From: Hymenobacter sp. J193
GTDB lineage: Bacteria; Bacteroidota; Bacteroidia; Cytophagales; Hymenobacteraceae
Assembly: GCF_024700075.1 (NCBI RefSeq)
Contig: NZ_JAJONE010000001.1
Span: forward strand, 3,681,001-3,745,000
Length of the DNA stretch: 64,000 bases
Reading direction: 5' to 3'
Every line of letters begins with the position of its first letter. Positions within the stretch are counted from its first letter, which is position 1. Under the pieces are notes generated by a model. It was not told where the DNA came from and did not search any database. It saw only the letters and a list, made by a program, of their open reading frames with translations. The translations under genes were made by a program, and so were the position numbers. Shown here one piece after another: positions 8,802 to 16,931 of the stretch.

Positions 8802-11800
8802 ATGAAGAAACCACTACGCTATCTGTGCCTGCTGATAACCATGCTGGGCAGCTTGCCGGCCACCCGGGCGCAAACCACCGGCGGAGTAGGCATCGGTACC
8901 ACAACCCCCGCTGCCTCAGCCCTGCTGGACTTAAGCTCCACCACCAAAGGCCTGCTGGCCCCGCGCATGACAGCCGGTCAGCGCGCGGCTATCCAGAGCC
9001 CGGCTCCGGGCCTGCTGGTGTACCAGACCGATGGCGTGCAGCTGGGCTTCTGGTACTACTCGGGCACGGCCTGGACTTACCTGAACCCCTCTCCGGCCGG
9101 CGACAACCTGGGCAACCACACCGCCACGCAGAGCTTAAATCTGGCGGGCAACAGCCTCGTCGGGGCCAGTCGCCTCGACCTGCTGGCCGGGGCCGACAAC
9201 GCCGGCGGCAACGACCCCGGCAGCATTGCTTTTCAGTACGGCGGCGGCGGCTACCGCCACTGGTTACGCTCCCGCCACAACTCATTGATGACCAGTGGCA
9301 ACGCCTTGGATTTCTTTCTCAACAACGCGGGCACCGCTACTGGGAGTAGTGCGCCAGGCATAGGTAATATTCAGGTACTTACGCTGCAAAACTACAACGG
9401 CGTGGGCCGCGTGGGCATCGGCACCACGGCGCCCACCCAGCCGCTGGAAGTGGCGGGCAACGTGCAGATCAGCGGCAGCGGCAACGGGTTGAAATTCCCG
9501 GACGGCACCACGCTGACCACCGCCCCCGTCGCCGATAACCTGGGCAACCACACCGCCACCCAGAACCTGAACCTGGGCACGAGCCAGCTGGTGGGTAACG
9601 GCGGCGGCAGTGGCCTGAGCATCAGCAACGGCGGCAGCGTGGGCATCGGCACCAGCACCCCCAATGCTTCGGCCCAGCTCGACGTAACGGCTACCAACAA
9701 AGGATTTCTGCCCCCGCGCGTAACTCAGGCGCAGCGCGACGCCATTGCCAATCCGGCCGCCGGGCTGGTCGTGTTCAACACCTCAACCAACCGCCTGAGT
9801 TTGTTTGACGGCAGCTACTGGACCGAAACCATCGGCACGACCCAGTCATTGGAAGGTTCCCGCGCTTGGACGGTGCCCGCGGGCGTGACCAGCGTGCTGA
9901 TTGACATGGCCGGCGCTGAAGGCCAGGCGCGGCAGTCGTTGAACCCGGTGGGCTCCCCGATTATTTCGCCGGGCGGCAAGGGCGGGCGGGTACAGGCCAC
10001 CCTGGCCGTTACCCCCGGCACCCGGCTCTACCTGAATCAAGCCACCAGTTTTAGCCAGGCCAGCTCCGTATCCTATATAGGGGCCAACGGCACCGAAACC
10101 TTTCTGCTGGTGGCCGGGGGCGGCGGCCAAGCGGGCAGCATCCAGTTTTACCAGGTTACCGGGGCCCCACCGGTGCAAGCGGGCGGGGCGGGCGGCGGCC
10201 TGACCGGCGCGAACGGCTCCCACGGCGCTGGCGCTGGCAGCCAGTCGGCCGGCGGGGGCGTCGGCGGCACCGGGCACGGCAGCAGCACCGCCATTACGGC
10301 TACGGCCGGTAGGTTGCGCTACGGGGGCACCGGCGGCCAGACCCGGAGCGTTAACGGCCTGGGGACTACCATCTACAACGGCGGCGACGGCGGCGACGGG
10401 TACTACGGCGGCGGCGGGGCCCGCCCGCTGGGCGGCGGCGGCGGCGGCAGTTCCTACGCCGACCCCACCGTTGCCACCAACGTGATTCACACCCAAGGCT
10501 ACCAGACCGGCAACGGCTACATTCGCCTGACGCCCAACCGGCCCGCCGAAGCACCCGCCATCAGTCTGACCCAGGCCGAGACCGGCCAGGCCGACGGGGC
10601 CATTCTATTCAGCGACAACAACCGGCTGGCCGGCAACCCCAGTCAGCTGATCTGGGACAAAGCCAACAACCGCCTGGGCCTGGGCCTCAACACCAGCGGC
10701 AGCAGCGCCACGCTGGCTTTCGGCACCAGCACCCGGCAGATGCTGAACCTATGGGGTACCGCCTACGGCATCGGGGTGCAGGACAACACCCAGTACTTCC
10801 GCTCGGGCGATGGTTTTGCCTGGTACACGAGCGGCTCACACAGCAACACGCAGTTCGACGCGGGCGGGGGCACCATGCAGATGATGCTCAAAGACGGCCG
10901 GCTGGGCATTGGCACGGGCTTCAACAACGCCGCGCTGCCCAACGGCCCGCTGGAAATCCGCCAGAACAGCCCGTACATCGTGCTGCACTCGCCCAACAAC
11001 TCGTGGGCATCCCTCGGCCTGGATGCATCCGACAACTACAAGTTTAAGATTGGCGAAGGCGCCGCCTTCTCTGGTAATACCGCCGGCACCAACTGGTTGA
11101 CCATTAGCAATGCCAACGTGGGTATTGGGACTGCCAACCCCATCTTTCCGCTGGATGTGCAGCGCACCGTTACCCCCGGCAATTATGCCTACGCCTACTT
11201 CGCAGCGGCCCCCAACGGCACGTTTAGCAGTGGCTCTACGGGTAGCAGCACCGGCCCGGTGAGCATCCGCGCCACGGGCCGGGTGCTGGCCACCGAGTTC
11301 AACGCCACCTCCGACCGCCGCCTCAAAACCGTTATCGGCCTGAGCAACGCGGCTCAGGACCTGGCCCTGCTCAACCGCATCCGCATCACCGATTACACCA
11401 TGCGCGACCGGGTGCAGTACGGCAGCCGGCAGTTCAAGAAAGTCATTGCCCAGGAAGTCGAGCAGGTGTTTCCGCAGGCCGTGAGCCAGCACAGCGGCTT
11501 TTTGCCCGACGTGTACGCCCTGGCCACGGCGGCCACGCTGCTCCCTGGCGACTCGCTCGTACAGCTGACTCTGCCTGCGGCCCCCGCTACGCCAGCCCAA
11601 GCCGGCCAGCGCGTCAAGCTCATTGGACAGGCGGGCGATGTTACCGGCACGGTAGTACGCGCCAGCGGTAAGGTGCTGGTGCTGCGCGGTGCCCGGCAGC
11701 TGGCCGGCCAGCAGGTGTTCGTGTTCGGCCTGGAGCATGCCGACGTGCGCACCGTGGACTACGAGGCCCTGGCCATGCTGAACGTGAGTGCCACGCAGGA

Positions 11801-11969
11801 GCTGGCCCGCCGGGTGGAGGCCCTGGAAAAGCAGAACGCAGCCCTGCGTCAGCAAGCCCAGGCCCAGCTCACCCGGCAGCAAACGCAGGCTACGGCGGAG
11901 CTGGCCAGCCTGGCCGAGCGGCTGAAGGCCTTGGAAGCGCTGCTGGGAGCCAAGGCCGAGGCCCGGTAG
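8802..11969 (+). CDS. Large secreted protein with glycine-rich and S74 chaperone domains
   Basis: The product has 1055 residues. The ATG at 8802 starts a signal peptide (MKKPLRYLCLLITMLGSLPA). Two copies of a tail-fibre-like repeat follow: VGIGTTTPAASALLDL...KGLLAPRM near the start and VGIGTSTPNASAQLDV...KGFLPPRV near residue 290. Both are accompanied by DNLGNHTAT segments. A glycine-rich domain of the ALK/LTK type covers about residues 345-575 and ends SYADPTV...GNGYIRLTPN. Near 825-900 lies a Peptidase_S74 intramolecular chaperone, with conserved TSDRRLK at its start. A coiled coil closes the protein (about 985-1050). It is probably a trimeric surface fibre that self-cleaves. It shares promoter architecture with the two upstream genes. 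Confidence 0.82.
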   Translation: MKKPLRYLCLLITMLGSLPATRAQTTGGVGIGTTTPAASALLDLSSTTKGLLAPRMTAGQRAAIQSPAPGLLVYQTDGVQLGFWYYSGTAWTYLNPSPAGDNLGNHTATQSLNLAGNSLVGASRLDLLAGADNAGGNDPGSIAFQYGGGGYRHWLRSRHNSLMTSGNALDFFLNNAGTATGSSAPGIGNIQVLTLQNYNGVGRVGIGTTAPTQPLEVAGNVQISGSGNGLKFPDGTTLTTAPVADNLGNHTATQNLNLGTSQLVGNGGGSGLSISNGGSVGIGTSTPNASAQLDVTATNKGFLPPRVTQAQRDAIANPAAGLVVFNTSTNRLSLFDGSYWTETIGTTQSLEGSRAWTVPAGVTSVLIDMAGAEGQARQSLNPVGSPIISPGGKGGRVQATLAVTPGTRLYLNQATSFSQASSVSYIGANGTETFLLVAGGGGQAGSIQFYQVTGAPPVQAGGAGGGLTGANGSHGAGAGSQSAGGGVGGTGHGSSTAITATAGRLRYGGTGGQTRSVNGLGTTIYNGGDGGDGYYGGGGARPLGGGGGGSSYADPTVATNVIHTQGYQTGNGYIRLTPNRPAEAPAISLTQAETGQADGAILFSDNNRLAGNPSQLIWDKANNRLGLGLNTSGSSATLAFGTSTRQMLNLWGTAYGIGVQDNTQYFRSGDGFAWYTSGSHSNTQFDAGGGTMQMMLKDGRLGIGTGFNNAALPNGPLEIRQNSPYIVLHSPNNSWASLGLDASDNYKFKIGEGAAFSGNTAGTNWLTISNANVGIGTANPIFPLDVQRTVTPGNYAYAYFAAAPNGTFSSGSTGSSTGPVSIRATGRVLATEFNATSDRRLKTVIGLSNAAQDLALLNRIRITDYTMRDRVQYGSRQFKKVIAQEVEQVFPQAVSQHSGFLPDVYALATAATLLPGDSLVQLTLPAAPATPAQAGQRVKLIGQAGDVTGTVVRASGKVLVLRGARQLAGQQVFVFGLEHADVRTVDYEALAMLNVSATQELARRVEALEKQNAALRQQAQAQLTRQQTQATAELASLAERLKALEALLGAKAEAR

Positions 11970-12062
11970 CGTCCGGCTTGCGCGGGCTGGCCGGGGCACC
12001 TCAGCTCAGGCATTCGGAAATGTGGGGGGCACGGGTCTATCTTACCGCCAAATCCTTTCCTG

Positions 12063-13693
12063 ATGAACCGCCGAATCTTCCTGCGCAACGGCTCCCTGGC
12101 CGGCCTCACCCTCGCCACGTTTTCGCTGCCCGCTTGCTCGTCCAGCACCAATAAGCCCGCCGTGGCCGCCGATGGTGAAGCTGGCCTGGCCAACGACGCG
12201 TTTGAGCTGCAAGAAGCCACGGTGGCCGGCCTGCAGGAGAAGATGCAAAGCGGGGAGCTGACGGCCCGCCGGCTGGTGGAGTTGTATCAGGCCCGTATTC
12301 AGGCTATCGACCAGGCCGGCCCGCGGCTGAATAGCGTGCGCATAGTGAACCCCGACGCCCTGGCACTGGCCGACCAGCTGGATGCGGAGCGCAAAGCCGG
12401 CAAGGTGCGCGGGCCGCTGCACGGCATTCCGGTACTTATCAAAGACAACATCAACACCCACGACCAGCAGCCTACCACGGCCGGCTCGCTGGCGCTGGCG
12501 GGCAACAAGGCGGCCCAGGATGCCTTTATCGTGCAGAAGCTGCGGGCGGCCGGGGCCGTGGTGCTGGGCAAAACCAACCTGAGCGAGTGGGCCAACTTCC
12601 GCTCCACACGCAGCACCAGCGGCTGGAGCAGCGTAGGCGGTCAGGTGAAAAACCCCTACATCCTCGACCGCAGCCCCAGCGGCTCCAGCTCCGGCTCGGG
12701 CGCGGCGGCGGCGGCCAACCTCTGCGCCCTGGCCATCGGCACCGAAACCGATGGCTCCATTGTGTCGCCGGCCTCGTGCTGCGGGCTAGTGGGACTGAAG
12801 CCAACGGTGGGCCTCTGGAGCCGCGCGGGCATCATCCCCATATCGGCTACCCAGGACACGGCCGGCCCCATGACGCGTACCGTGCGCGACGCGGCCCTGC
12901 TGCTGGGCGCCCTGGCCGGCCCCGATGCCGCCGATGCTGCCACCCAGGCCGGCGCCGGCAAAGCCCAGTTCGACTATACTGCTTTCCTAAAGCCCGATGC
13001 GCTACGGGGCAAGCGCCTGGGTGTAGAGAAAAACCACCTCACCGGCACTTCCGACTCGGTACCCATGCTGCAGGCCGCGCTGGCGGTGCTCAAGGCCCAG
13101 GGCGCCACCATTGTGGAAGTGGAGGTGGAAAAGCTGATTGACCCATTGGGTGAGGATGAGTACGAAGTGCTGCTTTACGAGTTCAAGGACGGCGTAAACC
13201 AGTACTTGTCCACGGCCGGCGCCCCGGTCAAAACCCTCACCGACGTTATCCGCTTTAACACTGAAAACAAGGCCAAGGCCATGCCCTTCTTCCAGCAGGA
13301 AATCCTGGAAATGGCCGATAAGCTGGAAGGCCTGCAAAGCACCAAGTACCAGGCCGCCCGGCGCAAGTCGCACGAGGGGCGCAGCGCGTGCTCGACAAAG
13401 TGCTGACCGATAACCGTCTCGACGCGCTGGTGGCCATTACCAACTCGCCCGCCACCGCCATCGACCTCATCAACGGGGACTCCTGGAAAGGTCCGGGCTT
13501 CTCGTCGCCGGCTGCTATGGCGGGCTACCCACACATTACGGTGCCCATGGGGCAGGCGCACGGGCTGCCCGTGGGGTTGTCGTTTGTGGGGACGGCCTGG
13601 CAGGAAGGGCCGCTCCTGGGGCTGGCTTACGTCTACGAGCAAGCCACCAAGAAACGGGCTGCACCGGCGTTCCGGGCACCGTTTGTGGGGTAG
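12063..13693 (+). CDS. Amidase-signature family protein, frameshifted
   Basis: It hydrolyses an amide bond; the substrate cannot be told. The export signal combines a twin-arginine-like start ([14 protein letters not shown]) with a lipobox (LPAC), so it is probably a lipoprotein. The Ser-cisSer-Lys triad is visible: Lys in [11 protein letters not shown], Ser in [12 protein letters not shown], and Ser in the [13 protein letters not shown] loop. The frame stops at 13406, but the family continues in the +1 frame from about 13380 ([19 protein letters not shown]) to 13693. One missing G in the run at 13376-13379 explains it. This may be a sequencing error or a recent mutation; the C-terminal part is still well conserved. 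Confidence 0.85.
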
Positions 13694-13791
13694 ATGAAAG
13701 GTTAGGGCGCCGGCTTTTGCCAGAGGTGGCACGGCTTTCGTATGCCCAGCAGTAGCGCTGGCGCGTAGCCGGCGGCTTTACCTGCTGAGCT

Positions 13792-14334
13792 ATGAGACGT
13801 TGGCTGCCGGTGCTAAGCACCGTACTACTGTTATTGACTGGGTGTAAGAAAGATGACGCCATGCCCGATCAGGGCTTGCCGCCGGCTACAACCTCCGGGG
13901 CCGAAACCCTGGGCTTTCAGCTGAATGACGACGCCTGGGTGCCCGGGGGCCAGCGCTGCGGCATCTACGGCTGCACCGACAATAAAGTGGAAGCCTCGGC
14001 CTACATCCAGGCGGGGCGGCTGCATCTGCAGGTAAGTGCGGCCCGCACCGGCTTTCAGCTCGACCAGGCCTTCACGCTCACCCTGGACTCGTTGGTGGGC
14101 GTGGGCACCTACCCGCTGGATGCCCCGCAAACCCAGCTTACCTTTGCCGATAACCGCCAGGGCACCACTTACCAGAGCAGCGCCCGGCTCGACGGCAGCG
14201 TCACCATCACCAAAATTGATACCGTGGCCTGGATTGTATCGGGCACCTTTCGGGGCCGGCTGGCCAACGTCGATAAGCCGGCCAGCACGGTAGAAATTCA
14301 AGCGGGCCGGTTCGACGTGCTGTATAACCGCTGA
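13792..14334 (+). CDS. Lipoprotein, DUF6252-like beta-sheet family
   Basis: This 180-residue lipoprotein has signal MRRWLPVLSTVLLLLTGC, with the lipobox LLTGC giving Cys18. The mature part starts with an acidic linker, then ETLGFQLNDDAWVPGG, and ends SGTFRGRL...VEIQAGRFDVLYNR. This pattern (a 'F.lNg..w' start and a 'sGtF.g....g....it.GrFd' end) is typical of small Bacteroidota lipoproteins annotated DUF6252. A second protein with the same ending lies at 56603-57208. The function is unknown. Confidence 0.75.
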   Translation: MRRWLPVLSTVLLLLTGCKKDDAMPDQGLPPATTSGAETLGFQLNDDAWVPGGQRCGIYGCTDNKVEASAYIQAGRLHLQVSAARTGFQLDQAFTLTLDSLVGVGTYPLDAPQTQLTFADNRQGTTYQSSARLDGSVTITKIDTVAWIVSGTFRGRLANVDKPASTVEIQAGRFDVLYNR

Positions 14335-14360
14335 TTGGGCGGTAGCCCTTTACCTCATAA

Positions 14361-14415
14361 AACCAGCCGCCCCGCTTCCGCAGAACTGAATCCTGCGGAA
14401 GCGGGGCGGCTGGTT
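14361..14415. terminator. Strong bidirectional hairpin terminator
   Basis: A perfect 23-bp stem (14361-14383 with 14393-14415) with a 9-nt loop lies between convergent genes. It can end transcription from both sides. Confidence 0.8.
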
Positions 14416-14431
14416 GTTGTGCCAACAAAGG

Positions 14432-14665
14432 CTATTCCTTGTCGTCGGCGGGCTGCTCCCGGCTGGACTTGGCCGTGGAGGAGGTGGCGCTGCCCGAGCC
14501 GCCTTCTTCGTTGGCTTCGGCGTCCAGGTTCAGCTCATAGCCTCCGCTGCCATAGGTTGGTTTACCGGCCGTCTGGCCTACCGTGCCGCCTTCCTGCCGG
14601 CCCTGGGCGGCATTGGCGGAGCGGTCATCGTTTTCGTCGGGAGTAATGGAAGGGGCAGTTGCCAT
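14432..14665 (-). CDS. Small acidic low-complexity protein
   Basis: The predicted product has 77 residues, starts MATAPSITPDENDDRS and ends SSREQPADDKE. It is rich in Gly, Ser, Glu and Asp, probably disordered, and has no signal peptide. It lies right after a strong terminator and in the same direction as the gap behind the lipoprotein gene at 14804. I do not recognise a family. The frame is credible because of its position against the terminator, but composition alone could produce it. Confidence 0.5.
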   Translation of the reverse strand: MATAPSITPDENDDRSANAAQGRQEGGTVGQTAGKPTYGSGGYELNLDAEANEEGGSGSATSSTAKSSREQPADDKE

Positions 14666-14803
14666 GGGTTCGGTTGTTTGGATGGATGGATACGAGCTGT
14701 ATACGGCGGCGTGACGCCTGGGTGCCGGAAATGTGGCCCTCTGCTGAGTATCGAGCTTATTTTCAACTCATCAGGTTGAGGAATGACAGCGGGCTGGACG
14801 CTT

Positions 14804-15349
14804 TCAGGGAACGTATTGCTGCGACAGGCTGATGGCCTGCCCGCGCCGGGTTTCGATGATGAAGGGCGACAGTTCCAGGGCCTGCGGGTCTTTTTCCTGC
14901 AACTGCGCGGGGGTGGCGGGGTACTGCTCCAGACCGGTTTCGGCGCTGCGCCACAGCGTGATGGTGGCCGCCGGACTCAGGCGTAGGGTGCGCAGGCGCG
15001 GCTGCTCGTTCACGATGTAGTAGTCGTTGAAGACGGAGTAGGTGGTGTCGCCGTTGGCCTTCACGTCTACGGCAGCGTCGCCCCGGCGGCGGGCGGCGGC
15101 CACGGCGGCCTCCCCACTCAGGAACTGGATGTAGTCCACCGTCACGTAATATTGGCCTTTCTGCTGGTAGAGACGCCGGATGTAGCCGTGGTTGCGGCCG
15201 GTTTCGCCCACGGTTTCGGTGGTCGATACCTCGGCCAGAAGGTTGGGCGGCAGGGTTTCGGGAGTTTGGTTGGATGCCGTTTCCCGCTCGGTGGAGGTGC
15301 AGGCGCTGAAAGACAGGAGGAGGGTGGCAGGCAGGAAGAGCAGCTTCAT
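14804..15349 (-). CDS. Hypothetical lipoprotein
   Basis: The product has 181 residues with signal MKLLFLPATLLLSFSAC and a lipobox ending in Cys17. A Thr/Glu-rich linker follows, then a compact domain with YIRRLYQQKGQYYVTVDYIQFL, a DYYIVNE segment and a C-terminal SPFIIETRRGQAISLSQQYV. These segments resemble a conserved Bacteroidota lipoprotein fold seen in proteins of unknown function. It is divergent from the Uma2 gene at 15422. Confidence 0.7.
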   Translation of the reverse strand: MKLLFLPATLLLSFSACTSTERETASNQTPETLPPNLLAEVSTTETVGETGRNHGYIRRLYQQKGQYYVTVDYIQFLSGEAAVAAARRRGDAAVDVKANGDTTYSVFNDYYIVNEQPRLRTLRLSPAATITLWRSAETGLEQYPATPAQLQEKDPQALELSPFIIETRRGQAISLSQQYVP

Positions 15350-15389
15350 GCCGGAGTGTACGCGGGCAGGGGAGAGGCGGTTTGCTGCT

Positions 15390-15397
15390 TATCTTTA
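15390..15397 (+). promoter_or_regulatory. Putative -7 element for the Uma2 gene
   Basis: TATCTTTA resembles the Bacteroidota -7 consensus TAnnTTTG, 24 nt before the ATG at 15422. Confidence 0.4.
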
Positions 15398-15421
15398 CCC
15401 CTGCCACGTACAACCTGCTCT

Positions 15422-16021
15422 ATGGCTCCGATAACCGATATATCCCAACTCGACCTGACGCGCCGCTACACCTACGCCGACTACCTCACCTGGCAGCTAA
15501 CCGACTGGGTGGAGCTGATTCGGGGAAAAGTGCGCCTGATGAGCCCGGCCCCCAAGCGGCGGCACCAAGACATTACGCGCAATATGGAGCTGCCGATTAT
15601 GCAGTTTCTGCGGGGGCAATCCTGTAAAATCTATCACGCCCCCTTCGACGTGCGCCTCGTGCGCAGCACGCCCAACGGCGACGCCAGCATCGAAACCGTG
15701 GTGCAGCCGGATATCTGCGTCATCTGCGACCCGCAGAAGCTCGACGACCGGGGCTGCCTGGGCGCCCCCGACTGGATTATCGAAATCCTCTCGCCCGGCA
15801 CCGTCTCCCGCGACACCAAGGAAAAATTCGACCTCTACGAGGAAGCCGGCGTGCGTGAGTACTGGATGGTTACGCCCGAGCAGCGCAACGTGGTCATTTA
15901 CCTGCTGGGCGACGACGGCCGCTACCAGCTGCGCGGCGAGTTCTACACGCCCGGCGCTATTCCGGTAGCCACGCTGCCGGAGCTGCAGATGGAGTGGGCG
16001 GAGGTGTTTGAGGGTGTTTAA
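15422..16021 (+). CDS. Uma2 family protein (PD-(D/E)XK-like)
   Basis: The product has 199 residues. The ATG at 15422 gives the usual Uma2 beginning (YTYADYLTW, then WVELIRGKVRLMSPAP). Putative nuclease residues are in place: E of ELIRGK, D of VVQPDICVICD, and the WIIEILSPGTVSRDTKEKFDLYEEAGVREYWMV block, which is the family hallmark (E..S.st...D...K...Y...G..EYW). These proteins are restriction-endonuclease-like, but their biological role is not established. It is followed closely by an AT-rich gene of different origin. Confidence 0.88.
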   Translation: MAPITDISQLDLTRRYTYADYLTWQLTDWVELIRGKVRLMSPAPKRRHQDITRNMELPIMQFLRGQSCKIYHAPFDVRLVRSTPNGDASIETVVQPDICVICDPQKLDDRGCLGAPDWIIEILSPGTVSRDTKEKFDLYEEAGVREYWMVTPEQRNVVIYLLGDDGRYQLRGEFYTPGAIPVATLPELQMEWAEVFEGV

Positions 16022-16044
16022 ATTTCAATTTTAATTTGTTAGTA

Positions 16045-16878
16045 ATGAATCATCCAACTGGTGTTAGCTCAGAACTTTACGAAGTTTACTCAGTCTATTT
16101 GGATAGAGTTATTGTCCTAAAAGGCATGCTATATCACGTGGTAAATATTTTTAAGGATAAATCAGAATCTATTGTGTCAAGAGAAAACAATTTGCCTAAT
16201 TTTCTATCCGCAAGCTCACTGGTAATTGGGGACTTGACAGGCCCTGACGAAGATGGATGGAAACTATACTATCATACAGGTAAAAATTATATTGTACAAA
16301 GTAAGTTATATGAATCAGAGATAAGAAACTATGAAGTCAGGGAAGCTAATTACTCTGTAATTCAAGCTTATGAATCGTTTTCAACTTTTCTTAAAGATAT
16401 AGTAGCTTCATACTTGTTTCTTAATAAGGATTTTCATTCCATAAAGCATGTTGAGTATAATTCGTCATTAATTGACTATAAAGAAAGTATGAGGAAATAT
16501 AATTCGGGTCGTAATAATAAAGATCTATTCAAACTGATTAGAGAATTATCTGGTTCGTTTAGAAACGGAGAAAATAATAATGGTGCCGGTATGGATATTT
16601 ATGAATGGTATCAGGCGCTGTCCGTTATTAGACATGCTTTAGTACATAGCGAAGGAGTTATAAAAGGTAAGACCATTGGCGAAATTAGTAGTACTCAAAA
16701 AGGGATATTGCATGGTGAATTTTGTGACAAAACTTGTAGCAATGGCTATATTAATGTCAATATGACTATTGATGTTGCAGATAAGACATTAGAAAGAATA
16801 GCCGAATTGGCCTATTTTGTCTTTAAATGCTTGTCTATTGAAATCGGTAAAGAGTGGAGAGTAATGAAAGGACAATAA
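16045..16878 (+). CDS. AT-rich hypothetical protein, HEPN-like motif
   Basis: The product has 277 residues from ATG 16045; a TTG three codons earlier is less likely. It has no signal peptide and is rich in Lys, Asn, Ile and Tyr, with much lower GC than its neighbours, so it was probably acquired. The helical C-terminal half contains ALSVIRHALVHSEGVI. This fits the RxxxxH motif of HEPN RNase-like proteins (R-H-A-L-V-H). A short gene-free gap separates it from the Uma2 gene upstream and the ABC-F gene downstream. The HEPN assignment rests on this one motif and general helix content, so it is tentative. Confidence 0.6.
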   Translation: MNHPTGVSSELYEVYSVYLDRVIVLKGMLYHVVNIFKDKSESIVSRENNLPNFLSASSLVIGDLTGPDEDGWKLYYHTGKNYIVQSKLYESEIRNYEVREANYSVIQAYESFSTFLKDIVASYLFLNKDFHSIKHVEYNSSLIDYKESMRKYNSGRNNKDLFKLIRELSGSFRNGENNNGAGMDIYEWYQALSVIRHALVHSEGVIKGKTIGEISSTQKGILHGEFCDKTCSNGYINVNMTIDVADKTLERIAELAYFVFKCLSIEIGKEWRVMKGQ

Positions 16879-16899
16879 GCATCCCTCCCCCCAAACCCG

Positions 16900-16907
16900 T
16901 ACCTTTG
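16900..16907 (+). promoter_or_regulatory. -7 promoter element of the ABC-F gene
   Basis: TACCTTTG is a perfect match to the Bacteroidota -7 consensus TAnnTTTG, 24 nt upstream of the ATG at 16932. Confidence 0.65.
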
Positions 16908-16931
16908 CGGCCTGATACCCCGCAAAGTAGG

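Noticed and set aside
10180..10450. Glycine-codon-rich repeats (GGCGGC) in the S74 gene
   Set aside because: They are explained by the Gly-rich ALK-type protein domain rather than by a DNA repeat element.
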